A program made the position numbers and the translations under genes. This document shows positions 1-9,713 of a stretch of 64,000 bases of DNA, in pieces. The DNA is from Jeotgalibacillus terrae (GTDB lineage Bacteria; Bacillota; Bacilli; Bacillales; Jeotgalibacillaceae). The stretch is from positions 1-64,000 of the forward strand of contig NZ_JAFBDK010000014.1 in NCBI RefSeq assembly GCF_016908195.1, in the 5' to 3' direction. The notes beneath the pieces are model-generated. The model was not told where the DNA came from and did no database searches. It saw only the letters and a list, made by a program, of their open reading frames with translations. Positions within the stretch are counted from its first letter, which is position 1, and every line of letters starts with the position of its first letter.

Positions 1-33
1 CTCAAGAGAATAACGTTTATAAGACATAGAAAA

Positions 34-88
34 GCTCCCCCCTAGGCAAACAGATTTTTGTTTTTAATCTGTCTACTTAGAGGGGAGC
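34..88 (-). terminator. Two-part stem-loop terminator
   Basis: GCTCCCC at the left end pairs with GGGGAGC at the right end, and an inner pair (ACAGATT / AATCTGT) can stack inside it. Read on the minus strand the hairpin is followed by TTTTCT, so it probably ends transcription of the small membrane protein gene that stops at 114. Confidence 0.55.
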
Positions 89-113
89 ATATCAATGCGC
101 ACCCGGCTTCTTT

Positions 114-380
114 TTAATTCGCGTTAGATACTTCAGGGTTTTCTTTACCTGAAGAAAATCTCAGCTTCAGTCCCACTGCTAAAATCGCAAGGGATAACAG
201 CAGACTGATTCCGCCTACACCCCAGTGGAAAATGAGCAGCACCCACTTAAAGAATCCCATGATATCGGCATTCATCGTTACAAAAGCCAGCACAACAAAA
301 AGAACACCAGTTCCAAGAAAAGCTGCACCAACCGTACTGAATCCAAACCACATGATCCGGTTAATAAACGTCTCCATCAT
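114..380 (-). CDS. Small membrane protein, unknown function
   Basis: I do not recognise a family for this protein of about 88 residues. It has two strongly hydrophobic stretches (roughly residues 10-35 and 45-72) separated by a short loop, followed by a polar C-terminal tail containing KENPEVSN, so it should be a two-span inner-membrane protein. Start choice is uncertain: a GTG at 386 and ATGs at 380 and 377 lie in one frame behind GGCGGGTGAGG. It is preceded by its own stretch of non-coding DNA with inverted repeats and followed by a hairpin at 34-88, so it looks monocistronic. Confidence 0.55.
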   Translation of the reverse strand: MMETFINRIMWFGFSTVGAAFLGTGVLFVVLAFVTMNADIMGFFKWVLLIFHWGVGGISLLLSLAILAVGLKLRFSSGKENPEVSNAN

Positions 381-461
381 CCTCACCCGCCTTATGTATT
401 TATTGTATTATACCTTGAAATGTGGGGAGGGAAACATATTAGTTAGTTGTGTGTATTTTTG

Positions 462-579
462 GGGACGGAGGTTAAGTTGTATGAAACGTACACGACAGGG
501 ACAGAGATGAATCCACGCGGTTAATACATTAACCTCTGTCCCTTCATTGCACATAATATGACACTTTAACCTCCGTCCC
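462..579. repeat. Nested inverted repeat, REP-like
   Basis: GGGACGGAGGTTAA (462-475) is an exact 14-base inverted partner of TTAACCTCCGTCCC (566-579). Inside it AGGGACAGAG (497-506) pairs with CTCTGTCCCT (534-543), and a TTAACC precedes this inner right arm, so the two hairpins are variants of one sequence. The arrangement resembles REP/BIME elements that are mobilised by IS200-like RAYT transposases. No transposase is present nearby. The remainder of the 380-683 gap holds the terminator at 600-645 and nothing else I can identify. Confidence 0.6.
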
Positions 580-599
580 TGCTGTGTAAATAACAAAAC

Positions 600-645
600 A
601 GCCTGACGCGCATGTCTGGGGGGACGCGCATCAGGCTGCTTTTTT
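600..645. terminator. Bidirectional rho-independent terminator
   Basis: AGCCTGACGCGC (600-611) pairs with GCGCATCAGGCT (626-637) with one mismatch. It is followed by T6 on the plus strand, and by TTTTGTTATTT on the minus strand. It lies 39 bases beyond the yvlB stop and most likely ends that transcript. Confidence 0.75.
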
Positions 646-683
646 ATTTGTGTGAATCCTGGTCACCTTTATAGACGAATGAG

Positions 684-1961
684 TTACGCGTTTGTTTCAC
701 GATTTTTTGAATAAGATTTGACAGTTACTGCTCCGGTTTTTGCATCTGCTGTGATATAGAGCTTTGATGCGCCTTCACGGTCTTTTCTGAAATTCAGTCT
801 GCGCTGCATCATTTCCTCGCGCTCTTCAACATGGTCCATCTGGTCAAAATCGACTCTCAGCTTACCAAAGTTGGTTCTGAGTGTTCCATCAAGAGATACT
901 GTCTCCGGCACGTTGATTTCAATCGGGCCGGCAAGAGATTTCGCTTCGATTCTTCTGGCAGATGAGCTTGATGTACTGCAGACAATCTTTCCATTGACAG
1001 ATTGCGCGTCAATTTCATCAAGGGCACCTTCAACATTGACCTTACCGTTGACTGATTCTGCTTCAATCAGATCAGCACGTGTATTTTCAACGTTGATTCC
1101 GCCGTTTGCTGTTTCAAGTTCTGCTTTTTCAATCAGCATATTTGAAAGTTCGATCTTTCCGTTCGCTGTACGGACTTTGACTTTATTGACGTTTCCGCCT
1201 TCAGCCTGGAACTTCCCGTTAAACAGGCGGATATCCCATCTCTCAAAATTCGCTTTTGGTACATAAAGGACTGTATCCAGGCTCATCATTTTAAGATCAG
1301 ACACAAATCTAAGCTTTTTAAAGTTAGTGTTAAAGATAACCGAATCCTTCAACTGCTGCTTCGCTTTAAATTCATCATCACTGCGGAATACTTTCACATT
1401 ACATTCTGCACGGACGAAATCTTCATCCCACGGACGAATGGTAAGCTTCCCGTTTGAAATACTTGCTTCAAGATCGATCAGTTCAGCTTTTTCAGATTCA
1501 AAAACATGTTTGAACTCAAGGGATGGTCCCATATTGAATTCAAGGTCAAGCCCTTTTACTTTTTCAAATGCTGTCTGAACGAAATCTGTGAGTTTATCCT
1601 TCTGCTGCTGACGGGTATTTTTTTTATTCTGTTCAGTTTTGAATTCCTTTGATTTCTTCTCAATCGTCCCAAACAGATCATTGATCATTTCATCAAGATT
1701 GAATGGAAATTCTTTTTTCTGTGAACTGCCTGAATCAGTATATTCACGTGACTGGTCAGATGAACGGCTTTGCTGCTCATACGTTTTTTCCTGGTGTGTT
1801 GAAGTGGAGCTTGAAGTCGTACTTTCTGATGAAGTTCTGCTATCTGCCGACGCTTTAGCTGAACCATCTTTTTCAAGCGCTTCTAAAAGTGTTAGAGCTT
1901 CTGAAGCTGTGATTGTTCCTTTTTCCACCATACTTAAAATTCTTTGACGTTCGTTTTCCAT
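684..1961 (-). CDS. yvlB: YvlB-like DUF4097 protein
   Basis: This 425-residue protein begins with a short helical domain (residues 1-32) typical of YvlB/SHOCT-like N-termini. A Ser/Thr/Gln-rich linker (about 35-85) and a basic region follow, then a long beta-rich DUF4097 domain (about 160-400) with repeated KxxxANGxI and SVNGKI turns of the kind seen in beta-solenoids. In B. subtilis YvlB is part of the SigW envelope-stress regulon and is encoded near uvrA, as here. A good SigW promoter match lies upstream at 2020-2045. The biochemical role is unknown; an envelope-stress function is inferred from regulation and family. The ATG follows GAGGAGAG at good spacing. Confidence 0.8.
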   Translation of the reverse strand: MENERQRILSMVEKGTITASEALTLLEALEKDGSAKASADSRTSSESTTSSSTSTHQEKTYEQQSRSSDQSREYTDSGSSQKKEFPFNLDEMINDLFGTIEKKSKEFKTEQNKKNTRQQQKDKLTDFVQTAFEKVKGLDLEFNMGPSLEFKHVFESEKAELIDLEASISNGKLTIRPWDEDFVRAECNVKVFRSDDEFKAKQQLKDSVIFNTNFKKLRFVSDLKMMSLDTVLYVPKANFERWDIRLFNGKFQAEGGNVNKVKVRTANGKIELSNMLIEKAELETANGGINVENTRADLIEAESVNGKVNVEGALDEIDAQSVNGKIVCSTSSSSARRIEAKSLAGPIEINVPETVSLDGTLRTNFGKLRVDFDQMDHVEEREEMMQRRLNFRKDREGASKLYITADAKTGAVTVKSYSKNRETNA

Positions 1962-2019
1962 GTATTTGACACTCTCCTCTGATTTTGAAATTGTCTCTAC
2001 AATCCTGAACTACCTTTTA

Positions 2020-2045
2020 TACGAATGACAGAAATAAAAGTTTCA
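2020..2045 (-). promoter_or_regulatory. SigW promoter of yvlB
   Basis: On the minus strand TGAAAC, a 16-base spacer and CGTA match the SigW consensus (TGAAAC-N16-CGTA). The B. subtilis yvlABCD operon is SigW-dependent, which supports the assignment. The start site would fall about 50 bases before the yvlB ATG. The 1962-2126 gap holds nothing else beyond a weak 6-bp hairpin near 2090. Confidence 0.8.
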
Positions 2046-2126
2046 TTTGATTATAAGCATGACAGAAAAACAGGAACTCACCACCCGTCTCAGGGCTGAG
2101 ATTGTTCTAAAGCCCCGGGACGATTT

Positions 2127-5009
2127 TTACGCATTCACTTTCTCACCGGTACGCGCAGCCATCTTCTCTTCCATTCGGCTGCGGTCACGTTCAAGAACCG
2201 GTTTCAGGTAGCTTCCAGTATAGGATTCTTTGACCTCAGCAATATCCTCAGGTGAACCGCAGGCAAGAATGGTACCGCCTCTGTCTCCGCCTTCAGGTCC
2301 GAGATCAATAATATAATCTGATGCTTTAATGATATCCAGATTGTGTTCAATGATGAGCACTGTATCTCCGTTATCAACGAGACGTTGAAGTACATTAAGC
2401 AGTCTTGAGATATCATCAACATGCAGTCCGGTTGTCGGCTCATCAAGAATATACATTGATTTACCTGTTGAACGTCTATGCAGTTCTGAAGCCAGCTTCA
2501 CACGCTGCGCTTCACCACCTGAAAGAGTTGTAGCAGGCTGACCAAGCGTGATATAGCCGAGTCCAACATCTACAATTGTTTGCAGCTTACGGCTGATCTT
2601 TGGAATGTTTTCGAAAAATGACAGACCGTCTTCTACAGTCATTGCCAGTACATCTGCAATGTTTTTACCTTTGTATTTCACTTCAAGCGTTTCGCGGTTA
2701 TAACGTTTGCCGTGACACACTTCACACGGAACATATACATCCGGCAGGAAGTGCATTTCAATCTTAATAATCCCGTCGCCGCGGCAGGCTTCACAGCGTC
2801 CGCCTTTTACATTAAAGCTGAATCGTCCCTTTTTATACCCGCGGACTTTTGCTTCATTCGTTGTAGCGAAAACGTCTCGGATATCATCAAATACGCCTGT
2901 ATACGTCGCCGGGTTTGAACGTGGTGTTCTTCCGATTGGTGATTGATCAATATCAATCACTTTTTCAAGCTGATCGATCCCTTTGATTTCCTTGTGTTCA
3001 CCAGGTTTTACTTTAGAACGGTGAAGTTTCTGGGCAAGTGATTTATGCAGGATGCTGTTGATCAGCGTACTTTTACCTGAACCGGATACACCTGTAACAG
3101 AGGTTAGGACGCCAAGTGGAATATTCACATCCACTTCTTTCAGGTTGTTTTCCTTTGCCCCTTTAATCTGCAGCTGACGTTTTTTATCAGGCTTTCTGCG
3201 CTCAGCAGGCAGAGGAATAAACTTTTTACCTGACAGATACTGACCTGTCAGTGACTTCCCGTTTTTCATCACCTGTTTCGGTGTGCCGGCAGCGACGATT
3301 TCACCGCCGTGGACACCTGCACCAGGGCCAACGTCGATCAGGTAGTCAGCTGCGAGCATTGTATCTTCATCGTGCTCTACAACAATCAGTGTATTACCGA
3401 TATCCCGCATATTTTTTAAGGTTTCAATCAGGCGGTCGTTATCGCGCTGATGCAGTCCGATTGAAGGCTCATCTAGGATATAAAGTACACCTGACAGCTG
3501 AGACCCGATTTGTGTGGCCAGTCTGATCCGCTGCGCTTCACCACCGGATAGCGTACCGGCTGCGCGGCTGAGCGTCAGGTAATCAAGTCCGACATTTACA
3601 AGGAAGCTGAGACGTTCATTAATTTCACGCAGAATGAGACGTGCGATCTGCATTTCTTTTTCAGTCAGCTCCACTTCATTAAAGAATTGTTTTGCTTCTT
3701 CAATTGAATATGAAGTAATGTGTCCAATATGCAGATCCTGTACTTTTACCGCAAGACTTTCACGCTTCAGACGGTGTCCCTCACAAGTCGGGCAGTGATG
3801 TTGCGCCATATATTTCTGCATCTGCTCACGGATATAATCTGAGCTTGTTTCACGGTAGCGGCGCTCAACATTTTTGAGAACACCTTCAAAATTGATGTTA
3901 TTTTCGCGAACCTGACCAAAGTCATTTTCATAACGGAAATAAATTTTTTCACGGCCTGATCCCTTCAGAATTTTGTCCATCTTTTTCTTCGGAATCTCTT
4001 TCACCGGAATATCCATATCAATATCATAGTGCTCGCACACTGCTTTTAGCATGGATGGATAGTATTGTGAGCTTGTCGGTTCCCACGGGGCAATCGCATG
4101 GTCATTAAGTGAACGGGTCCAGTCAGGAATGACAAGATCCATATCCACTTCAAGCTTTGTTCCGAGACCATCACAGTCAGGACATGCGCCAAACGGTGAG
4201 TTAAATGAAAACATTCTCGGCTCAAGCTCTTCAATTGAGAATCCGCAGATCGGGCAGGCATGATGCTCATTGAATTTGATTTCTTCTTCACCGATCACGT
4301 CAACAATGACGTTGCCATCTCCGAGTTGAAGAGCTGCTTCAAGAGAGTCTGCCAGTCTTGCCTCTGCACCTTCTTTTACAACAATACGGTCAATAATGAC
4401 TTCAATTGAATGCTTCTTATTTTTATCAAGGTCGATTTCATCACCGATATCCATCATTTCACCATTTACACGAACCCGAACGTAACCCTGCTTTTTCACA
4501 TCTTCAAGGATTTTGGCATGGGTGCCTTTACGTCCTGATACAAGCGGAGCAAGAACCTGAAGCTTCGTCCGCTCAGGGTATTCATAGATGCGGTCTACCA
4601 TCTGTTCAACAGTCTGTGATGTAATCTCAATACCGTGGTCCGGACAGACCGGTCTTCCGATTCGTGCAAAGAGCAGGCGTAAATAATCATAGATCTCTGT
4701 TACTGTTCCAACAGTAGAACGCGGATTGCGGCTTGTTGTCTTCTGGTCAATTGAGATTGCAGGTGACAGTCCTTCAATTGCATCAACATCCGGCTTATCC
4801 ATTTGTCCGAGGAATTGTCTTGCATAAGCAGACAGTGATTCAACGTATCGCCTCTGTCCTTCTGCATAGATCGTGTCAAATGCGAGTGATGATTTTCCGG
4901 AGCCCGAAAGCCCCGTCATCACTACGAGTTTGTCACGCGGAATTTTAATATCTACATTTTTTAAGTTATGCGCACGGGCGCCCTGTATAATAATCTGATC
5001 TTTACCCAT
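2127..5009 (-). CDS. uvrA: Excinuclease ABC subunit A
   Basis: UvrA is the damage-sensing ATPase of nucleotide excision repair and loads UvrB onto lesions. The 960-residue length is normal. The first Walker A (GLSGSGKS) is at residues 33-40 and the second (GVSGSGKST) is near 640. Both ABC signatures are present ([12 protein letters not shown] and [12 protein letters not shown]). Two zinc modules are visible, CPICG...CPDCDG near 253-283 and CEACRGDG...CEVCHG in the second half. Seven bases separate it from the end of uvrB, so the two are one transcript. No clear hairpin terminator is visible between its stop and yvlB. Confidence 0.98.
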   Translation of the reverse strand: MGKDQIIIQGARAHNLKNVDIKIPRDKLVVMTGLSGSGKSSLAFDTIYAEGQRRYVESLSAYARQFLGQMDKPDVDAIEGLSPAISIDQKTTSRNPRSTVGTVTEIYDYLRLLFARIGRPVCPDHGIEITSQTVEQMVDRIYEYPERTKLQVLAPLVSGRKGTHAKILEDVKKQGYVRVRVNGEMMDIGDEIDLDKNKKHSIEVIIDRIVVKEGAEARLADSLEAALQLGDGNVIVDVIGEEEIKFNEHHACPICGFSIEELEPRMFSFNSPFGACPDCDGLGTKLEVDMDLVIPDWTRSLNDHAIAPWEPTSSQYYPSMLKAVCEHYDIDMDIPVKEIPKKKMDKILKGSGREKIYFRYENDFGQVRENNINFEGVLKNVERRYRETSSDYIREQMQKYMAQHHCPTCEGHRLKRESLAVKVQDLHIGHITSYSIEEAKQFFNEVELTEKEMQIARLILREINERLSFLVNVGLDYLTLSRAAGTLSGGEAQRIRLATQIGSQLSGVLYILDEPSIGLHQRDNDRLIETLKNMRDIGNTLIVVEHDEDTMLAADYLIDVGPGAGVHGGEIVAAGTPKQVMKNGKSLTGQYLSGKKFIPLPAERRKPDKKRQLQIKGAKENNLKEVDVNIPLGVLTSVTGVSGSGKSTLINSILHKSLAQKLHRSKVKPGEHKEIKGIDQLEKVIDIDQSPIGRTPRSNPATYTGVFDDIRDVFATTNEAKVRGYKKGRFSFNVKGGRCEACRGDGIIKIEMHFLPDVYVPCEVCHGKRYNRETLEVKYKGKNIADVLAMTVEDGLSFFENIPKISRKLQTIVDVGLGYITLGQPATTLSGGEAQRVKLASELHRRSTGKSMYILDEPTTGLHVDDISRLLNVLQRLVDNGDTVLIIEHNLDIIKASDYIIDLGPEGGDRGGTILACGSPEDIAEVKESYTGSYLKPVLERDRSRMEEKMAARTGEKVNA

Positions 5010-5016
5010 TGTCAGG

Positions 5017-6999
5017 TCATCCTTCCGCTTTCAATTCTAAAACAAGGTCACGCAGCTCAGCCGCTTTTTCAAAATCAAGCGCACGTGCTGCTTCCTTCAT
5101 TTCAATTTCCATCGACTCAATCACTTTCGCACGTTCCTGCTTAGACAGTTTCTTCATTTGTTCAGCAGGTGATACGTATTCTTCCGCTTCTTCAACAGCA
5201 TGAGTCGCTCTGATGACATCACGGATTTCTTTATTAATTGTGATCGGCGTAATGCCGTGTTTTTCATTGTGTGCAATCTGCTTTTCACGGCGTCTTGCTG
5301 TTTCATCCATTGCGCGCTGCATGGAGTCAGTGACTTTATCAGCATATAAAATAACGTGACCGTTTGAATTACGGGCTGCACGTCCGATGGTCTGAATCAG
5401 TGCACGGTCAGAACGCAGGAACCCTTCTTTATCTGCATCAAGAATCGTAATAAGTGATACTTCCGGAATATCGAGTCCTTCTCTGAGCAGGTTGATTCCG
5501 ATTAACACATCATATTTACCGACTCTGAGGTCCCTGATAATCTCTATTCGCTCAAGTGTTTTTACTTCTGAGTGAAGGTACTGAACTTTAATGCCTATCT
5601 CCTTCAGATAATCTGTCAGATCTTCAGACATTTTTTTCGTGAGTGTTGTAATCAGTGTCCGTTCATTCTTCGCAATCCGGTCCTGAATCTCACCAAGCAG
5701 GTCATCAATCTGTCCTTCACTCGGTCTGATCTCAACTGTCGGGTCAAGAAGACCGGTCGGACGGATAATCTGTTCGACCATTTCATCTGTATGTTCGATT
5801 TCATATGGACCCGGTGTTGCGGATACATAGATCGCATTATGCACATGCGTTTCGAATTCTTCAAACTTCAATGGGCGGTTATCCATCGCTGAAGGCAGAC
5901 GGAACCCGTGATCCACGAGCACTTTTTTACGCGCCTGGTCACCGTTATACATACCGCGGATCTGCGGCAGCGTCACGTGTGACTCATCAATGACCAGCAG
6001 GAAGTCATCAGGGAAATAGTCAATCAGCGTATATGGTGTGGCACCTGCTTCCCTAAGTGTTAAGTGTCTGGAATAGTTCTCAATGCCTGAACAGAATCCC
6101 ATCTCTCTCATCATCTCAAGGTCATAGCGCGTGCGCTGTTCGAGGCGCTGTGCTTCAAGCAGTTTATCTTCTTCTTTTAAAATTTTCAGCTGCTCTTCAA
6201 GTTCAATCTCTATATTTTCAATGGCTTTGCGCATTTTCTCATCGCGTGTAACGAAGTGTGATGCCGGGAATACAGCTACGTGGTCACGATCACCAAGAAT
6301 CTCCCCAGTCAGTGCATCAACCATTCTGATCCGGTCAATTTCATCACCAAAAAACTCAACGCGAATGCAGTGCTCATCATTTTTAGCTGGAAATATCTCA
6401 ACAACATCACCACGCACGCGGAACGTACCACGTGTGAAGGCAATGTCATTGCGCTCATACTGAATATCAACCAGCCTTCTTAGCAGCTGATTACGTTCAA
6501 TTTCCATGCCGACTCTGAGTGAGACCACAAGCTCTTTATATTCTTCCGGGGAACCTAATCCATAGATGCAGGAAACGGATGAAATAATAATGACGTCATC
6601 CCGCTCAAACAGTGAAGAAGTAGCAGAGTGACGTAATTTATCGATTTCATCGTTGATGCTTGCATCTTTTTCAATAAATGTATCAGTCTGAGGGACGTAC
6701 GCTTCCGGCTGATAGTAATCATAATAACTGACGAAGTATTCAACTGCGTTATTCGGGAAGAACTCCTTGAATTCACTATACAGCTGTCCAGCAAGCGTCT
6801 TGTTATGGGCAATAACCAGCGTTGGTTTTTTTACCTCCTGTACAACATTTGAAACCGTAAAGGTCTTCCCTGTACCCGTTGCACCCAGTAATGTCTGATG
6901 CTGCTTTTTCTGCTCAACACCCTCTACCAGTTTCTTAATTGCAGCAGGCTGATCCCCCGCCGGCTGATATTTTGACTGCAAATCAAATTCCTGCACCAT
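5017..6999 (-). CDS. uvrB: Excinuclease ABC subunit B
   Basis: UvrB is the helicase-like subunit that verifies damage and recruits UvrC. The 660-residue protein has Walker A GATGTGKT (39-46), the damage-probing beta-hairpin region ([14 protein letters not shown], about 92-107), the DESHV Walker B, helicase motif VI around QTIGRAAR, and a C-terminal UVR domain (about 620-655). It is followed after 7 bases by uvrA. A terminator separates it from csbA, and its leader carries a SigB-type promoter and a near-consensus LexA box, so repair genes here should answer to both general stress and DNA damage. Confidence 0.98.
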   Translation of the reverse strand: MVQEFDLQSKYQPAGDQPAAIKKLVEGVEQKKQHQTLLGATGTGKTFTVSNVVQEVKKPTLVIAHNKTLAGQLYSEFKEFFPNNAVEYFVSYYDYYQPEAYVPQTDTFIEKDASINDEIDKLRHSATSSLFERDDVIIISSVSCIYGLGSPEEYKELVVSLRVGMEIERNQLLRRLVDIQYERNDIAFTRGTFRVRGDVVEIFPAKNDEHCIRVEFFGDEIDRIRMVDALTGEILGDRDHVAVFPASHFVTRDEKMRKAIENIEIELEEQLKILKEEDKLLEAQRLEQRTRYDLEMMREMGFCSGIENYSRHLTLREAGATPYTLIDYFPDDFLLVIDESHVTLPQIRGMYNGDQARKKVLVDHGFRLPSAMDNRPLKFEEFETHVHNAIYVSATPGPYEIEHTDEMVEQIIRPTGLLDPTVEIRPSEGQIDDLLGEIQDRIAKNERTLITTLTKKMSEDLTDYLKEIGIKVQYLHSEVKTLERIEIIRDLRVGKYDVLIGINLLREGLDIPEVSLITILDADKEGFLRSDRALIQTIGRAARNSNGHVILYADKVTDSMQRAMDETARRREKQIAHNEKHGITPITINKEIRDVIRATHAVEEAEEYVSPAEQMKKLSKQERAKVIESMEIEMKEAARALDFEKAAELRDLVLELKAEG

Positions 7000-7050
7000 G
7001 TATCAAACGCCTCCTAAAAATCATTCCGTGAAAAACCTTCTTCTATATTC

Positions 7051-7074
7051 ATACCCTTTATGATGAAATGAAAC
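7051..7074 (-). promoter_or_regulatory. Candidate SigB promoter of uvrBA
   Basis: Minus strand GTTTCA, a 12-base spacer and GGGTAT match the SigB consensus GTTTAA-N12-14-GGGTAT with one mismatch. The predicted start is about 45 bases before the uvrB ATG. In B. subtilis SigB control reaches uvrBA through csbA, whereas here csbA ends in its own terminator. Confidence 0.6.
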
Positions 7075-7141
7075 AGGGTTTTAGGCAAATTAATTGTCTC
7101 AATAAGTTTACCACCTTGAGATAAAAAAGGACAGCAAAAAG

Positions 7142-7155
7142 CGAACATACATTCT
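7142..7155. promoter_or_regulatory. Candidate LexA (DinR) box
   Basis: CGAACATACATTCT differs from the Gram-positive SOS box CGAAC-N4-GTTCG by one base in the core of one half-site and by the outermost base. uvrBA is SOS-regulated in B. subtilis and the site lies 143 bases before uvrB, so the position is plausible. Confidence 0.5.
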
Positions 7156-7234
7156 AATTAGTTATTTAGGGCAGATGAACAGGTCATCAGAATGTTGAAA
7201 ATGCTACTTCCTCAGCCGTCCCATCTCCAACATC

Positions 7235-7270
7235 AAAAAACAGCCCGGAACCTAAGCGATTCCGCGCTGT
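7235..7270 (-). terminator. Terminator overlapping the csbA stop codon
   Basis: ACAGCGCGGAA pairs with TTCCGGGCTGT (one mismatch) and is followed by TTTTTTG on the minus strand. The upstream stem contains the last codons of csbA. Confidence 0.8.
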
Positions 7271-7497
7271 TTATCTGTATATTTTTTCATATATCTGTTG
7301 GCATACCAGAGACCGAGTGTCAGTGACGCAGCGTCTACGATGATGACGTACCAGCTGCCTGTATATCCTTTGTAAGAAGACCCTGCAATCAGCGCAATTG
7401 TCAGCAGCATCGCGATCGTGCGGCTGTAGGTGATGCGGGTGAAAAGGACGACTAACAGTGCCGGCAGAAACATGGCCATCAGAATTTTTGTGCCCAT
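7252..7497 (-). CDS. csbA: CsbA family membrane protein
   Basis: This 81-residue protein consists of hydrophobic spans (about 4-22, 26-44 and 45-66) and a basic C-terminus (YMKKYTDKQRG). Length and position directly before uvrB match B. subtilis CsbA, a SigB-controlled general-stress membrane protein of unknown function. No SigB-type promoter is visible in the 31 bases between it and the preceding HD-domain gene, so it is probably cotranscribed with that gene. A terminator at its stop codon cuts it off from uvrBA. Confidence 0.8.
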   Translation of the reverse strand: MGTKILMAMFLPALLVVLFTRITYSRTIAMLLTIALIAGSSYKGYTGSWYVIIVDAASLTLGLWYANRYMKKYTDKQRGIA

Positions 7498-7528
7498 ATG
7501 ATCACCTCACGTTTTCATCATACTGGAC

Positions 7529-8167
7529 TCACTTTGATGCTGCAATAAGATTTTCCGTAATTTTACTCAGCTCTGAGTGTGGAATGAACTTTTCAGCAAG
7601 CATATCCGGCAACACATTTTCAAGAAAGAACGCAACGCTCGTCATTTCACGGAACCTTAAGATCGTAGACAATGCTTCCTGATAGATCTCAAGAAAAATT
7701 GGTTCCGGATTGCCTTTTTGAATTTCGCCAAAAGATTCATACAGCAAATCAATTTTATCTGCAACGGATAAAATATTCCCTTCTAGTGTACGGTCTTTTC
7801 CTTCTTTAAAGCGCGACAGATAGATGGACTGATATTCATCCGGAAATTCAGCCAGTACAAATTTGTGCGCCATTTCCTCTTCCACTTCACTGAAGAGGCG
7901 GTTCAATTCTGAGGATGCGTATTTCACGGGTGTTTTAATATCACCTGTGAAGATTTCAGGGTAATCATGGTTTAATGCTTTTTCGTAAAGGTTTTTCCAG
8001 TTGACTGTTTTACCGTGATGTTCTTCGACTGTTCCGAGGAACTGGGCGATTTTTGTGACTTTAAAAGAATGGGCTGCTACTGTATGTTCGTTGTATTTGA
8101 ACTTACCCGGACAGCGGTACAGCTTTTCCATGTCTGACAGACTTTTAAAGTAATGATGGATCCCCAT
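7529..8167 (-). CDS. HD-domain 5'-nucleotidase, YfbR-like
   Basis: YfbR-type enzymes are HD-superfamily phosphohydrolases that dephosphorylate deoxyribonucleoside 5'-monophosphates with a divalent metal. The 212-residue protein shows the metal-binding set at the same positions as E. coli YfbR: His33 (in NEHTVAAHS), His67-Asp68 (LNHDYPE) and Asp137 (SVADKID). The GDIKTPVKY segment after the HD pair is also typical. It is the first gene of a short unit with csbA. Substrate specificity is inferred from the family. TATAAT lies upstream (near 8178-8183) but no good -35 accompanies it. Confidence 0.8.
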   Translation of the reverse strand: MGIHHYFKSLSDMEKLYRCPGKFKYNEHTVAAHSFKVTKIAQFLGTVEEHHGKTVNWKNLYEKALNHDYPEIFTGDIKTPVKYASSELNRLFSEVEEEMAHKFVLAEFPDEYQSIYLSRFKEGKDRTLEGNILSVADKIDLLYESFGEIQKGNPEPIFLEIYQEALSTILRFREMTSVAFFLENVLPDMLAEKFIPHSELSKITENLIAASK

Positions 8168-8452
8168 AAGCTCACCCCATTATATAATTTAGCTAATAGT
8201 AGCATTGACAGGTGAGGTTGCACAATACAGAGTTTGTAAAATAATTTGTTAAAAGACATTGAGGAACTGGGAGTGGGGTTTTTCTATCACCTTTTAGGAT
8301 GATTCAATCAGCTTATTCATTTATTTCAGCCTGATGCGCCTGACATCATGATAATTGTTACACCGCTTACCATTTATCCTACACCTTCCTCATTTATACT
8401 ATCACCTGTGCTGATTATTCATCTCCCTCACATCCCCGGCCCCACAAACAAA

Positions 8453-8476
8453 AAACAGCCTGATCGCTCAGGCTGT
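8453..8476 (-). terminator. Terminator at the minJ stop codon
   Basis: ACAGCCTGA (minus strand) and TCAGGCTGT form a perfect 9-bp stem with a 4-base loop followed by TTTTTTG. The minJ TGA is part of the upstream arm. I see nothing else in the 8168-8452 gap apart from the leader of the HD-domain gene. Confidence 0.85.
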
Positions 8477-9634
8477 TTCACGTTTGCGGTCTTCTATTAA
8501 GATTAATCCGAGCTGATGGTGCTGGCCTTCGTACAGGGCAGCCTGGGTGTAGCGGACTTCACCTGCATGGTTCAGGACTTCGAGCTTGCAGTGTGCACGG
8601 CTTTTTTGCACAGCCTGGTAGAATTCGCGTTCGTTGCTGACGATCTGACCGTTTACTTTATGAATCATTTCACCGCGCAGCAGACCCATTTTAGCAGCGG
8701 GCGTGCCAGGCAGTACATCGATGATCATGACGCTTTTATCTCCATTAATAAAATGGTAGCCGGACCTTCTGCAGACTTTACGCGTTTTCAGCATAATGAA
8801 AACTTTACCTGCAAATGCGATGGCGAACGAAGCAATAATCAGATACGGTGCCCAGATTGATCCTGCTGCAAGAACTGAAGTCAGAGCACCGAGCCAGATG
8901 ACCTGTGCTGCATTTACTTTCAGAATGCTCTGCGGCAGATCGTGAACGACAGTCAGCTGATAACCGAGCACTGCCGGAAGAATCATCAGTGAATATGAAT
9001 CACCGACACTAAGCAGCGGCCACCAGCCTGCCCCGCTGATCAGTCCTTCAGGAATCGGAACCAGTAATGGAACAAGCCAGATTCTTTTCGTAAAAAATGC
9101 ACCGGCTTTCATCCCGCGCGGCGTTTTCACTAAGCGTGGTGATGTCTGTTTGACTGCGTTAATCTGAATCAGCAGCCCTTCAGCAATCAGCAGCAGACCC
9201 ATCAGCACACCCGCTGCAACAAAGGTTTGCGGCAGCGATGGCGCCCATTCAGGCAGGGTGACATTAAAATAACTCATTGTATTCATACTGATAAAAGCGA
9301 TTGGAAATATAAAACCTGCAGATAGCAGCCTGAACTGGCCTGTCACTGTGAATAGAATCATAAGCAAACTGACTCCATAAATCCACGTTGCTTCAAGCAC
9401 AAGCCCCCCACCGCTGATCACTCCTGAGAGCACAACGCCAATGATCAGTGAAATGCCTATTAAGCTGAGACTTTCTATGTACCATGGCTTTACTGCTGTT
9501 CTTAAGTCACGCCGTTCTCTTTTGACTCTGACTACACCTGCAATGACAGCTGCAAGTAAAGCGATGATGAAAACCGGATTGAGTACGCCTGACAAGAGTG
9601 CGCCAGGCAATTCATTCAGCCAGTTACTTAACAT
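8468..9634 (-). CDS. minJ: Division topology protein MinJ
   Basis: MinJ bridges DivIVA to MinD in Bacillus and places the division inhibitor at poles and septa. The 388-residue protein has about seven or eight membrane spans over residues 10-275 and a C-terminal cytosolic PDZ domain (about 295-380; GTPAAKMGLLRGE carboxylate loop). B. subtilis MinJ has the same layout and the same place between csbA and ctpB. The swrA gene that lies between minJ and ctpB in B. subtilis is absent here; only 79 bases separate the two genes. Confidence 0.85.
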   Translation of the reverse strand: MLSNWLNELPGALLSGVLNPVFIIALLAAVIAGVVRVKRERRDLRTAVKPWYIESLSLIGISLIIGVVLSGVISGGGLVLEATWIYGVSLLMILFTVTGQFRLLSAGFIFPIAFISMNTMSYFNVTLPEWAPSLPQTFVAAGVLMGLLLIAEGLLIQINAVKQTSPRLVKTPRGMKAGAFFTKRIWLVPLLVPIPEGLISGAGWWPLLSVGDSYSLMILPAVLGYQLTVVHDLPQSILKVNAAQVIWLGALTSVLAAGSIWAPYLIIASFAIAFAGKVFIMLKTRKVCRRSGYHFINGDKSVMIIDVLPGTPAAKMGLLRGEMIHKVNGQIVSNEREFYQAVQKSRAHCKLEVLNHAGEVRYTQAALYEGQHHQLGLILIEDRKRETA

Positions 9635-9713
9635 ACGATCCCCCCGGTTGAAAACAAATTCTTCTATTTATTGTATCAGACCGGGAGCAATCGCTGTATA
9701 GGAATTTCGCCGC

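Noticed and set aside
408-596. 62-residue frame on the minus strand
   Set aside because: It lies inside the nested inverted repeat and has no family features.
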